Notes: a model not told the origin generated them from the sequence alone. A DNA stretch of 6,904 nucleotides from an uncultured Rickettsiales bacterium (GCA_913046825.1 CAJWTF010000173.1:1-6904); one strand, 5' to 3'. Counted from the first letter of the stretch, positions 1-6,722 are shown. Numbers and translations: made by a program.

Positions 1-228
1 TCTCCCCCTTATTTCATCCAAAAGCTAAAGGTTCACGCAAACTTAGCTGGCTCGATGATTAAGGATTTGGACGGCTATGCTGAGGGATACCAACAGGGAT
101 TCGACGACCACGGTGCGCCGGAGTTACTGACGAAAGTGCGGGATCAGATTATGTCCTTCAAATCGTCGATCGACGAGGTGATGGCGAAGGCACCTTTAGA
201 GGTCAGAGACCGTTTGGGGCGCGTTTAA
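1..228 (+). CDS. C-terminal fragment of an unrecognised protein (5' end outside window)
   Basis: An open frame enters from the left edge in frame 1 and ends at TAA (226-228), giving the last 75 residues of a protein. The fragment is hydrophilic and looks mostly helical, with many Lys, Asp and Glu residues. It begins around SPPYFIQKLK and ends at APLEVRDRLGRV. I see no membrane segment, cofactor-binding motif or metal-binding cluster, and I do not recognise the family. Coding status rests on the absence of stops up to the window edge and on soluble-protein-like composition; the internal ATG codons (55, 151, 181) would give implausibly short products. The next gene starts about 150 bp downstream on the same strand, so this is probably the end of a separate transcription unit. 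Confidence 0.6.
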   Translation, partial: SPPYFIQKLKVHANLAGSMIKDLDGYAEGYQQGFDDHGAPELLTKVRDQIMSFKSSIDEVMAKAPLEVRDRLGRV

Positions 229-330
229 TACCGTTATTCTGATGACGACTAAAATGTGTCCTTGAGTGCTTTAGCTCAGCCGCTGGGGTTTGATTGGGGG
301 TGCAAGATTTGTTGCGCTCCGGCTGTCAAT

Positions 331-360
331 TTCACGACATCGCGCCATGTTCCATACAAT
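331..360 (+). promoter_or_regulatory. Possible sigma70-type promoter for the hydroxyacid dehydrogenase operon
   Basis: A TACAAT hexamer at 355-360 matches the -10 consensus at five of six positions. TTCACG at 331-336 matches the -35 consensus at four of six, with an 18 bp spacer. Transcription would begin near 367, leaving a very short leader that still contains the GAGG ribosome-binding site. It lies in the only sizeable gap upstream of this operon. Such matches arise often by chance, so this is a weak prediction. Confidence 0.25.
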
Positions 361-370
361 TGAATTTTGC

Positions 371-374
371 GAGG
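371..374 (+). promoter_or_regulatory. Ribosome-binding site that decides the start at 379
   Basis: GAGG lies four bases before ATG 379. A TTG at 367 would extend the protein by four residues but has no Shine-Dalgarno sequence at a usable distance and would place this GAGG inside the coding region. The spacing is a little tight, but it favours the ATG. Confidence 0.5.
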
Positions 375-378
375 TGTG

Positions 379-1344
379 ATGAGTACTAAGATCGTTTTTG
401 TGACGGACTTTCCTGATGCCGCCGATGTGGCGCGTGAAATGGCTCCCTCGGGCGTCGAACTGGCTGTGGTGCCCGCACGAAGCGCGGAGTACGAAGGGGC
501 GATGAGCGACGCCGAGTATTTGGTTGGGTTCGTCGATGGTTTGGTCGATAACGATCTGTTCAAGGTTGGACCGAATTTAAAACTGATCCAATTGCTCAGC
601 GCCGGTTACGACAAGGCGGATATCAGCGCGGCGCGGAGTGCCGGTGTGCCGATCTGCAACAACGGGGGTGCCAACTCGGTTGCGGTCTCGGAGCATGCCA
701 TCTTGCTGATGCTAGCCGTCTCGCGCCAATTGGTCCGCCAACACACCAGTGTCGCTGCCGGACGATGGCGCGGCAACGAGACGCCCAGAGTGCATGAGTT
801 GCGGGGACAGAGGCTCGGGATTGTCGGTTTGGGTACTATCGGCAAGAAGACCGCGCGTCTTGCCAAGGCTTTTGGGATGGAAGTTCTCTACTACGACATC
901 GCGCGTCTTACGGAAGATCAGGAAGATGCGCTTGGTGTGCGCTTTCGTCTGTTAGGTGAGTTGCTGCGCGAAGTGGATGTGGTGTCTGTTCACACGCCGC
1001 TCAATGAATCGACGCACCATCTCATTGGGGCCAATGAACTCGCTTTGATGAAACCTGCCGCGATCATCGTCAACACGGCGCGTGGCCCAGTTATCGATGA
1101 AGTGGCCCTGCACACAGCATTGACCACCGGCGTCATCCGGGCGGCCGGTCTCGATGTGTTCGATCAAGAACCGCCGCCTACAGACAACCCGCTTTTCGAT
1201 CTCGATAACGTCATCTTGACCGCGCATTTGGCCGGGCCAACCTTTGAGAGCAACACAGCGCGAGTACGAAACGCCTTCGACAATGTGCAACGGGTGGCGC
1301 GCGGCGAGGATCCACTTTGGGTCATCCCTGAACTCGAAAACTAA
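379..1344 (+). CDS. D-isomer-specific 2-hydroxyacid dehydrogenase (NAD-dependent)
   Basis: A cytosolic NAD(P)-dependent oxidoreductase that interconverts a D-2-hydroxyacid and its 2-keto acid. From ATG 379 it has 321 residues, normal for the family. The N-terminal and final residues form the substrate domain, and the middle is the Rossmann domain. The dinucleotide loop is GLGTIG (150-155), followed by Asp173 at the end of the second strand, which suggests NAD over NADP. The family's catalytic triad is intact: Arg235 in NTARG, Glu264 in DVFDQEP and His283 in TAHLAG. The C-terminus (PLWVIPEL, 312-319) resembles phosphoglycerate-dehydrogenase-like members, but there is no ACT domain, so serine biosynthesis is not implied. 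The stop lies 13 nt before the next gene, so the two are probably co-transcribed. The family call is firm; the substrate (for example glyoxylate, hydroxypyruvate or another small keto acid) is unknown. Confidence 0.92.
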   Translation: MSTKIVFVTDFPDAADVAREMAPSGVELAVVPARSAEYEGAMSDAEYLVGFVDGLVDNDLFKVGPNLKLIQLLSAGYDKADISAARSAGVPICNNGGANSVAVSEHAILLMLAVSRQLVRQHTSVAAGRWRGNETPRVHELRGQRLGIVGLGTIGKKTARLAKAFGMEVLYYDIARLTEDQEDALGVRFRLLGELLREVDVVSVHTPLNESTHHLIGANELALMKPAAIIVNTARGPVIDEVALHTALTTGVIRAAGLDVFDQEPPPTDNPLFDLDNVILTAHLAGPTFESNTARVRNAFDNVQRVARGEDPLWVIPELEN

Positions 1345-1346
1345 AT

Positions 1347-1350
1347 AGGA
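1347..1350 (+). promoter_or_regulatory. Ribosome-binding site supporting a TTG start
   Basis: AGGA lies seven bases before TTG 1358, in the 13-nt gap after the previous stop. It decides the start of the flavoprotein: the first in-frame ATG lies more than 80 codons downstream, beyond the FAD-binding loop. Confidence 0.65.
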
Positions 1351-1357
1351 CGAAATC

Positions 1358-2824
1358 TTGAGACCGGAGAATTGGGATAAGGAAGCCGACGTTGTTGTCG
1401 TGGGTTTCGGTGCGGCTGGTGTGGCGACCGCGGTGACGGCGTTTGAGTTGGGTGCGGAGGTATTAATCCTCGAGAAAGCACCGAAAGGCAGAGAGGGTGG
1501 TAACACCAAAGTAGCAGGACAGGGGTATCTCAACACCTCCTCCGCTGAGCAGGCAGCCACATATTTGAAGGCGTTGTGCGGCCCATATACGGTACCGGAA
1601 GAAATGGTGCGGGTGTGGTCGGAAGAAATGTGTCTGAACAACGATTGGCTCGCCAGCGTTGGCGGCGACCCGCAGGAGCATCAACATCCGCCGGTCGGTA
1701 TTGAGTTCCCAGAGTTACCGGGATCAGGTTGCGTTCATAAATTCCATGACGGGCCGACATACGGCTATTCCTATACCTGGAAGCGGTTTGAGAGTTTGGT
1801 GAAGGAGCGCCCTATCGAGGTTTGTTATGAGACACCTGGAAAGGAGCTTATTCAGGACGGCGCGACCGGAGAGATTTTGGGTGTGCGGGCCATATACGAT
1901 GGCAAGCCTGTCACGGTGAAGGCGCGCAAGGGCGTGGTTCTGACCTGCGGCGGATTTGAAAATAATCAGGATATGATCCGCAACTACCTACCAGGTGTCC
2001 CCTATTGCTACACGTCCGGAAGTCCATACAACGAGGGCGACGGCATTACCATGGGCCTCTCCGTCGGTGCCGACCTTTGGCACATGAACAATTACGCGGG
2101 CCCGTCCATGGCTTTGAAAGTGCCGGAGATTTCGACGTCCCTGTCAATGCAAGCGCTGCATTACAGCAAGGAAATTCCAGGCGGTGTCATCGTCGTCGGT
2201 CCTGACGGCAAGCGTTTCACCGATGAGAAATTCAAGACTCGTCACGGTAAGGTCCCCGCGCATGGCACCTGGAAGGCGCTGACCACACCGTGCCCCATGC
2301 ATATGATTTTCGATCACACCCATATGACGGCAGGGCCTATCTATGACGGGCATCCAAGCCATGGCTGGACGCAGATCGTTGAGCGATACGAGTGGAGCGA
2401 AGACAACAGCGTCGAGCTGGAGAAAGGCTGGATAAAGAAAGCGGACACCTTGGCCGAACTGGCAGCGCAAATCGGTATGAACGGTGACACGTTATCCAAG
2501 ACGGTATCGCGTTGGAACGCGTTTACGGCATCGGGTAAAGACGAGGAATTCGGCCGGACCTTGATGCTGACAGGGCTGGGTGATGGCCCCTACTACGCGG
2601 TTCAGATGTCCCCCTCCATGCTGAATACGCAAGGGGGGCCGCGACGTAACGAGAGGGCGCAGATTGTCCGCCCGGACGGAACCCCTATTCCGCGTCTCTA
2701 TAGTGCAGGGGAACTGGGGTCGATATACAGCTATCTCTACCAAGGGACGGGCAATATAGGTGAATGTCTGGCCTTTGGCCGTATCGCGGCCCGAAATGCG
2801 GTGGGGGAGATGGCGTGGCGGTGA
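1358..2824 (+). CDS. FAD-dependent oxidoreductase, FAD_binding_2 (fumarate reductase / 3-ketosteroid dehydrogenase-like) family
   Basis: A 488-residue flavoprotein of the family that includes soluble fumarate reductases, tricarballylate dehydrogenase and 3-ketosteroid delta-1-dehydrogenases, which add or remove hydrogen across a C-C bond next to a carbonyl or carboxylate. The N-terminus carries the FAD loop GFGAAG (16-21), with acidic Glu39 at the end of the second strand and GGNT at 47-50. Other family hallmarks are TCGGF (196-200), NEGDGITMG (225-233), GPDGKRFTDE (281-290) and the C-terminal FAD-binding segment with LYSAGEL (447-453), then YQGTGNIGECLAFGR (461-475). There is no signal peptide and no haem-binding CxxCH, so this is a cytoplasmic single-domain form. 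The start is TTG. It follows the hydroxyacid dehydrogenase closely, which suggests consecutive redox steps on one substrate. The family call is strong; substrate and electron acceptor cannot be told. Confidence 0.88.
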   Translation: MRPENWDKEADVVVVGFGAAGVATAVTAFELGAEVLILEKAPKGREGGNTKVAGQGYLNTSSAEQAATYLKALCGPYTVPEEMVRVWSEEMCLNNDWLASVGGDPQEHQHPPVGIEFPELPGSGCVHKFHDGPTYGYSYTWKRFESLVKERPIEVCYETPGKELIQDGATGEILGVRAIYDGKPVTVKARKGVVLTCGGFENNQDMIRNYLPGVPYCYTSGSPYNEGDGITMGLSVGADLWHMNNYAGPSMALKVPEISTSLSMQALHYSKEIPGGVIVVGPDGKRFTDEKFKTRHGKVPAHGTWKALTTPCPMHMIFDHTHMTAGPIYDGHPSHGWTQIVERYEWSEDNSVELEKGWIKKADTLAELAAQIGMNGDTLSKTVSRWNAFTASGKDEEFGRTLMLTGLGDGPYYAVQMSPSMLNTQGGPRRNERAQIVRPDGTPIPRLYSAGELGSIYSYLYQGTGNIGECLAFGRIAARNAVGEMAWR

Positions 2825-2956
2825 AGATCGTCGCCGGGGTTGAATGCGGGGCTGTACAGCGATGCGCCGTTCCCCTGGCAGGCAGATCGCAAACTTGACG
2901 ATTTCAAACTCGAATCTCAAGGCGGAGCCGCGCCACCATCGAGTGGGCATGGGGGC

Positions 2957-3166
2957 GATCTGTTTAGTTATTATCACCGACGCGCAGGTGCAGCGAATAA
3001 GGGAGACGCCTTGCGTCAAGCGCGTATTGGGATGATCGACGAATTGACGGCACGGGACTTCAAAGGTCGAATCGCTCACGCCTATGGCCACCCGATATTT
3101 TAGGCACCCTGCGTGATCGTTGGCGGTAACGGAAATTCGAAACCAGTGTCCAAAGTTATAGATTGA
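2957..3166 (+). pseudogene. Remnant of a CHAT-domain (caspase-like) protein, C-terminal end, with an in-frame TAG
   Basis: Translation in this frame gives GDLFSYYHRR, then NKGDALRQARIGMID, then AHAYGHPIF, a TAG stop (3101-3103), and APCVIVGGNG before TGA at 3164. This matches the end of CHAT peptidase domains: an FYxxLxxG-xKAxALRxAQ helix followed by the closing HPxxWAPFVxVGDGG strand. The TAG sits exactly where the conserved Trp (TGG) is expected, so one base change explains it. The catalytic His/Cys part of the domain and everything N-terminal to it are missing. The open frame can be extended back to about 2825, but 2825-2956 shows no CHAT similarity and I do not recognise it; the left boundary is therefore approximate. 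CHAT proteins act as caspase-like proteases, often with TPR repeats, in signalling or defence. This fragment cannot be catalytic. The call rests on motif recognition over about 65 residues. Confidence 0.6.
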
Positions 3167-3202
3167 CCGGTATTAAATTCGTCATTCAGGCTAAATGTCG
3201 CG

Positions 3203-3850
3203 ATGCTCGAATTGTTTGGGAGAAAGTCTTCTTTTAACGTCCAAAAGATCATGTGGTTCATTGCGGAACTTGAACTCATCTGCCATCACATTGAAGTCGG
3301 CGGTTCATTTGGCGGGATCAATAATGAAGAGTTCCGGGCGATGAACCCTCATGGCCGAGTGCCGGTCATCGATGACGGCGGGATTATCGTTTGGGAGTCT
3401 CACGCAATTCTGCGATATTTGGCGGCCCGATATGGCAGTCCTAAATTTTGGAATGACGATCCGGCCGTTCAATCGCAAGCGGATCACTGGATGGATTGGG
3501 CCCAAACGGCACTTCAACCGGATTTCTTGAACGGCGTATTCTGGGGGTTTTATCGAACGCCTGAAGCACAAAGAGATATGAGGGCGGTCAATGCGAAGAT
3601 AGCGAGTACCGCTTATCATCTCCGACTATTGGATCAGGTCCTCGAGGACAAAACATATCTAGTCGGAGCTGATTTGAGCTTGGCGGATATTCCCGCAGGG
3701 AGCACTTTGTAACGTTATTTCAATATCGATATCGACCGTCCCCACCTGGCGAATGCCGAACGGTGGTACCAAGCATTGCAGGAACGTCCGGCCTATAGAG
3801 AAGGTATAATGGTGCCGTTTGACGAGCTCTATGGCCGGTTGGACTATTAG
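3203..3850 (+). pseudogene. Glutathione S-transferase gene interrupted by one in-frame TAA
   Basis: Codons 1-169 encode a cytosolic glutathione S-transferase. The thioredoxin-like N-terminal domain has GRKSSFNVQK (6-15), the cis-proline loop RVPVI (52-56, Pro54) and the glutathione-gripping ESHAI (65-69). The all-helical C-terminal domain includes the N-capping box LSLADI (158-163, Ser159/Asp162). At codon 170 a TAA (3710-3712) interrupts it. The same frame then continues for 45 codons to TAG 3848, reading RYFNIDIDRPHL, RWYQALQERPAYRE and a short tail, exactly the expected last helices of a bacterial GST (RPxLxxxxxWYxxLxxRPAYR). Restored length is 215 residues, normal for the family; the position probably held Tyr (TAT or TAC). 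No frameshift is needed. The protein made as written would lack its final helices and probably be unstable. Only a weak AGG lies 12 bases before the ATG. Confidence 0.85.
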
Positions 3851-3877
3851 GGTCGACTCAATCGAGAATTCGGATAA

Positions 3878-4774
3878 TCATAATTTGCACCATATCTGTT
3901 CCATGAATTGAGACATAACCTCGGTATTGCTATCCAAATCGGCGCTGCTGTCACTGATGACGATTTCGTTTAATCCAGCGGATTGATACGCTCGAAGGGT
4001 TTCTGCGATGTCGTCCTCCGTGCCGGTGAGGGCGGTGCGATCCTCGACAGATTTGCTGGGTGGCTTGCCAGTAAATCGTAACGGTACGGTTAGGGAGAAA
4101 TCCAGCATCGATGGATCTCGGCCGGCCGCCTCGGCGAGTTTATTGATCTCAGCACGCGCTTCCGCTATCTGCTTTGGCGATTGGCGCAAGGTGTGCCAAC
4201 CGTCACCAAACTTCGCGACACGGCGGAGGGCGGCGGCGCTCGAGCCACCAATCAACAGAGGCGGGTAAGGTGTCTGCAATGGCTTGGGCGAAAATTTTAA
4301 TCCGCTGTATCGATAAAACTCGCCGGAAAACTCCGGTATCTCCTCGGTCCAAAGAGCCTGAAGCGCACGGAGGATTTCATCCATGCGCTTGCCACGAGTG
4401 GCAAACTCGACGCCGAGATTTTCATATTCGTCCCGCGTGATGGCGACCCCAACGCCAAGGCTTACTCGGCCGCGTGAGAGGTGATCCAACGTGGCAACCA
4501 TTTTCCCGAGCCGCGCCGGATCGTGCCAAGGCAGAACCAGTACAGATGTGCCCAACCGCACCGTCTCGGTAGCGCACGCGATGGCGGTCAATACGGTCAA
4601 CGCATCATGGTAGGGCTTATTGCCCAGGCGCTCCGCGACATAGGTCGAGTGAAACAAATGTTCGCGAACCCATACGCTGGCATATCCCAGTCGCTCCGCC
4701 GTAACCGCGAGGGTCACGAGGTCGTTTGGATCCTCGACGCCTTGATTGTTCGGAATGCCAAAACCGACCTTCAT
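3878..4774 (-). CDS. LLM-class F420/flavin-dependent oxidoreductase (short type, 298 aa)
   Basis: A luciferase-like monooxygenase-fold (TIM-barrel) oxidoreductase using a reduced flavin, either FMNH2 or F420. Hallmarks are the N-terminal strand MKVGFGIPN, VTAERLGYASVWVREHL (24-40), the RLGTSVLVLPWHDP segment (73-86), the LDHLSRGRVSLGVGVA turn (96-111) with EYENLGVEFATRGKRMDE behind it (116-133), and PPLLIGGSS (171-179) before KFGDGWH (188-194). The overall pattern and length resemble the short F420-dependent family typified by mycobacterial Rv2161c, but cofactor preference cannot be decided here. ATG 4774 is preceded by AAGAGAG (complement of 4783-4789) at 8 nt. It is the last gene of the minus-strand operon, 18 nt after the other LLM gene, and ends 27 bp from the convergent GST pseudogene. 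Substrate unknown. Confidence 0.87.
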   Translation of the reverse strand: MKVGFGIPNNQGVEDPNDLVTLAVTAERLGYASVWVREHLFHSTYVAERLGNKPYHDALTVLTAIACATETVRLGTSVLVLPWHDPARLGKMVATLDHLSRGRVSLGVGVAITRDEYENLGVEFATRGKRMDEILRALQALWTEEIPEFSGEFYRYSGLKFSPKPLQTPYPPLLIGGSSAAALRRVAKFGDGWHTLRQSPKQIAEARAEINKLAEAAGRDPSMLDFSLTVPLRFTGKPPSKSVEDRTALTGTEDDIAETLRAYQSAGLNEIVISDSSADLDSNTEVMSQFMEQIWCKL

Positions 4775-4792
4775 AACGAGTACTCTCTTACG

Positions 4793-5911
4793 CTATTCCG
4801 CCGCATTCGAGACTATCTCTGCATCAGTACGGCTCGTGAATTTCGGCATCACATCTTCCGCCAGTAAGGTCATGCTGCGTTTACAGAATGCAGGGTCGTC
4901 CCACTCGTGTGCCATGGCGGTCAGCATGCCGAAGGGACCAGTCAGCTCGCGCAGTGCGACCAACTTCTCGACAACCGTATCCGGCGAACCCCAGGTCACC
5001 TGATACTCGGCGACTTCCTGCCAAGTCATTGTATCCGGATCAAGATGTCCCTCCGGAGCGGCGAACTTCGCCAATCCCCGCGCCCGCAGGGACGACAACA
5101 AATAGCGGAACCAGAAGCTGATTGGGCCGTCTGGATTCATGATGTAGTCGTGTGCTTCCTGGTCGCTGGGCGCCACGACGATGCTGCGAGAAACCCGCCA
5201 GATGGCGGGGTCTGCTATACGTCCTGCGGTGTCGGCACCTTCGCAGTAAGCTTCCCAGTGGCTGGCGGTGTATCGCGGATGCAGGAAGGCCGCGCCCGAG
5301 ATTGGAATCCAGCCGTTCTCGCCCGCCATCCGGGCGCTTCCTGATTTCGGCGACATGATGGATATGGCGATTGGCGGGTGCGGTTGCTGGAGTGGTTTAA
5401 TAAAAGCGCCGACGCCATGCTTGATACGATCGACATTCTCGATCTTCACGTTCCAGAACTGGCCTTCACGGGTATAGGGCGGCTCGCCTGCCCAAATGGC
5501 GAGGATGTGTTCGATGGATTCCCGCACCATGGCGCCGCGATCCGTATCACCGCCGACCCCATAGAGTTCCACATCAGAGGACAGGCTGCCGTTGCCGATT
5601 CCCATCTGAAAGCGGCCATCCGAGAGATGATCGAAGAGCGCTGCTTGCCCCGCGATCTGTGCGGGGTGGTGGTGCGGCATGCAGAAGACGCCAGTGCCCA
5701 TTTTAATCTGTTTGGTCTCGCCGATCAGCGATGAGAGAAAAACCAAGGGGTCGGTAATCGGCTCCGATGTCGCGGCGGTATGCTCGCCGACCCAAATTTC
5801 ATGATAGCCGAGTTTGTCGGCCAGAATCACCGTTTCGCGATCCTCTTTGAGCACTCTCGTCAGATCGTGTTTCGGGTCGTGGACGGGCTGCATGAACATG
5901 CCAAGGCGCAT
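4793..5911 (-). CDS. LLM-class flavin-dependent monooxygenase (LuxA/limonene monooxygenase-like, 372 aa)
   Basis: A bacterial-luciferase-family flavin monooxygenase, expected to use FMNH2 from a separate reductase and O2 to oxygenate an organic substrate in the cytosol. It begins MRLGMFMQPVHDP and carries ADKLGYHEIWVGEHTA (31-46), KMGTGVFCMPHHHP (70-83), LFDHLSDGRFQMGIGNGS (92-109) and AMVRESIEHILAIW (127-140), all in the usual order. A longer reading from TTG 5935 would add eight residues, but ATG 5911 has a strong GGAGG eight bases upstream, so 5911 is preferred. The C-terminal part (TWGSPDTVVEKLVAL, 306-320) is the family's closing helix. It is clearly longer than, and diverged from, the downstream LLM gene, so the pair is not a recent tandem duplication. 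No flavin reductase is visible in the window. Substrate unknown. Confidence 0.9.
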   Translation of the reverse strand: MRLGMFMQPVHDPKHDLTRVLKEDRETVILADKLGYHEIWVGEHTAATSEPITDPLVFLSSLIGETKQIKMGTGVFCMPHHHPAQIAGQAALFDHLSDGRFQMGIGNGSLSSDVELYGVGGDTDRGAMVRESIEHILAIWAGEPPYTREGQFWNVKIENVDRIKHGVGAFIKPLQQPHPPIAISIMSPKSGSARMAGENGWIPISGAAFLHPRYTASHWEAYCEGADTAGRIADPAIWRVSRSIVVAPSDQEAHDYIMNPDGPISFWFRYLLSSLRARGLAKFAAPEGHLDPDTMTWQEVAEYQVTWGSPDTVVEKLVALRELTGPFGMLTAMAHEWDDPAFCKRSMTLLAEDVMPKFTSRTDAEIVSNAAE

Positions 5912-5919
5912 GATGATAT

Positions 5920-5924
5920 CCTCC
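5920..5924 (-). promoter_or_regulatory. Strong ribosome-binding site fixing the start at 5911
   Basis: The complement strand reads GGAGG here, eight bases before ATG 5911. It would lie inside the coding region if the upstream TTG at 5935 were used. It is the best Shine-Dalgarno match in the window. Confidence 0.75.
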
Positions 5925-5969
5925 GGACGGATCAAAACGTGTATTTCAAATGGTAGGGTGAGGGGGCTT

Positions 5970-6722
5970 CTACGCCAAGCTCTTGTAGATGAGGTTGAGC
6001 CCGATACCGAGCAAGGCGATGAAAAGTATTTTTTGAAAGCCGGTCTGAGAGATGCGGTTCCGCAGCCATGTCCCAGCAGCCATGCCGATCAACGCCGGGA
6101 CGAGGGAAGCGGTGGAAAGTAGTATCTCATCTCCCGCCATGACCTGGTTGGCGGCGAGTGTGGCAAACAACGCGGCCATGCTAGAGAGGGCCACGGCACC
6201 CATTGAGGCGACGAATAGGTTCTTGTCGATCCGTAATGCCACGAAATAGACGATGACCGGGGCGAGCATTACCGTTGCACCCCCGACAATGCCCATGCCG
6301 CCGGCCGCAATGGGATTGAGCCATTTCTGCGTTCGCTTGGGAATAGCCCAGTTTTTGGGGATGAACGGTAGAGGGCTCAAGAGGACGACAAATATCCCGA
6401 TGGCCGAGGCCATGGCTTCCGGCGGTGCGGTGACGAGAATTTGCGCGCCAATCGCTGATCCGATGGCGAGCGCCAGGAGAAACGGCCAATAGCGGCGTAT
6501 GACCTTGCCGAAATGTCCGCCTTGGAAGAGTAGCCAGAAATTAGTGACGATCACCGGCATCAGGGTGAGAGAGGCCGCGATGGCAGGCTCCACGGCGCCT
6601 GCAATGATCGGGACGGCCACGGCGGGCAATCCGCCGCCGACCACGCCTTTGACGAGGCCGGCGAGCAGGAATGCCACTGTGATCGTGAGTATCGCGTCTT
6701 GGCTGAGCCCGAAGTCGGGCAC
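5970..6722 (-). CDS. TauE/SafE-family (DUF81) membrane permease
   Basis: A 250-residue polytopic inner-membrane protein of the TauE/SafE family, whose characterised members move sulfite, sulfoacetate or other small organic anions. Hydrophobic stretches suggest seven to eight membrane segments, near residues 11-40, 44-66, 78-97, 104-122, 138-164, 168-192, 199-218 and 230-247. The first holds the family's glycine-rich half-repeat signature (AGLVKGVVGGGLPAVAVPII, 21-40), and a matching GGMGIVGGATVMLAPVIVY lies at 141-159 in the second half. The start is GTG 6722, which directly follows the TAA of the enoyl-CoA hydratase gene (TAAGTG), so translation is probably coupled. A 58-bp gap without a convincing promoter leads to the LLM gene. 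Its operon position suggests import of the substrate or export of an end product; the transported anion cannot be read from sequence. Confidence 0.87.
   Translation of the reverse strand: MPDFGLSQDAILTITVAFLLAGLVKGVVGGGLPAVAVPIIAGAVEPAIAASLTLMPVIVTNFWLLFQGGHFGKVIRRYWPFLLALAIGSAIGAQILVTAPPEAMASAIGIFVVLLSPLPFIPKNWAIPKRTQKWLNPIAAGGMGIVGGATVMLAPVIVYFVALRIDKNLFVASMGAVALSSMAALFATLAANQVMAGDEILLSTASLVPALIGMAAGTWLRNRISQTGFQKILFIALLGIGLNLIYKSLA

Noticed and set aside
379..1344. Assigning the dehydrogenase as serA (phosphoglycerate dehydrogenase)
   Set aside because: There is no C-terminal ACT domain and no serine-pathway neighbour; the family is too broad for a gene symbol on sequence motifs alone.
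952..1641. A 229-codon open frame on the minus strand across the end of the hydroxyacid dehydrogenase and the start of the flavoprotein
   Set aside because: It overlaps two well-supported genes with conserved catalytic motifs, spans their junction, and its translation shows no domain-like pattern. It is an antisense shadow.
2492..3091. A 199-codon minus-strand open frame covering the end of the flavoprotein gene and the CHAT remnant
   Set aside because: The plus-strand frames give recognisable protein motifs over both parts, while the minus-strand translation is Arg/Pro-rich with no recognisable fold.
3163..3196. Possible promoter for the GST gene, with TTGACC at 3163-3168
   Set aside because: The -35-like hexamer is good, but no -10-like hexamer lies at 16-18 bp; the nearest AT-rich candidate is about 22 bp away.
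2957..3850. An alternative genetic code or programmed stop readthrough to explain both in-frame stops
   Set aside because: TAG, TAA and TGA all act as ordinary terminators of intact genes in this same window, and the other genes have no internal stops.
3851..3877. Possible bidirectional terminator between the convergent GST pseudogene and LLM gene
   Set aside because: TCGA-CTCAA-TCGA could pair over only four bases and no T-run follows on either strand, so it is too weak to call.
4907..5344. A 145-codon plus-strand open frame inside the long LLM gene
   Set aside because: It is antisense to a conserved monooxygenase with a strong ribosome-binding site, and its translation is low in protein-like features.
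3878..5911. The two LLM genes as a tandem duplication or as luxA/luxB luciferase subunits
   Set aside because: They differ in length (298 and 372 residues) and in most motif details, so they belong to different subfamilies. Nothing else of a lux operon is present.
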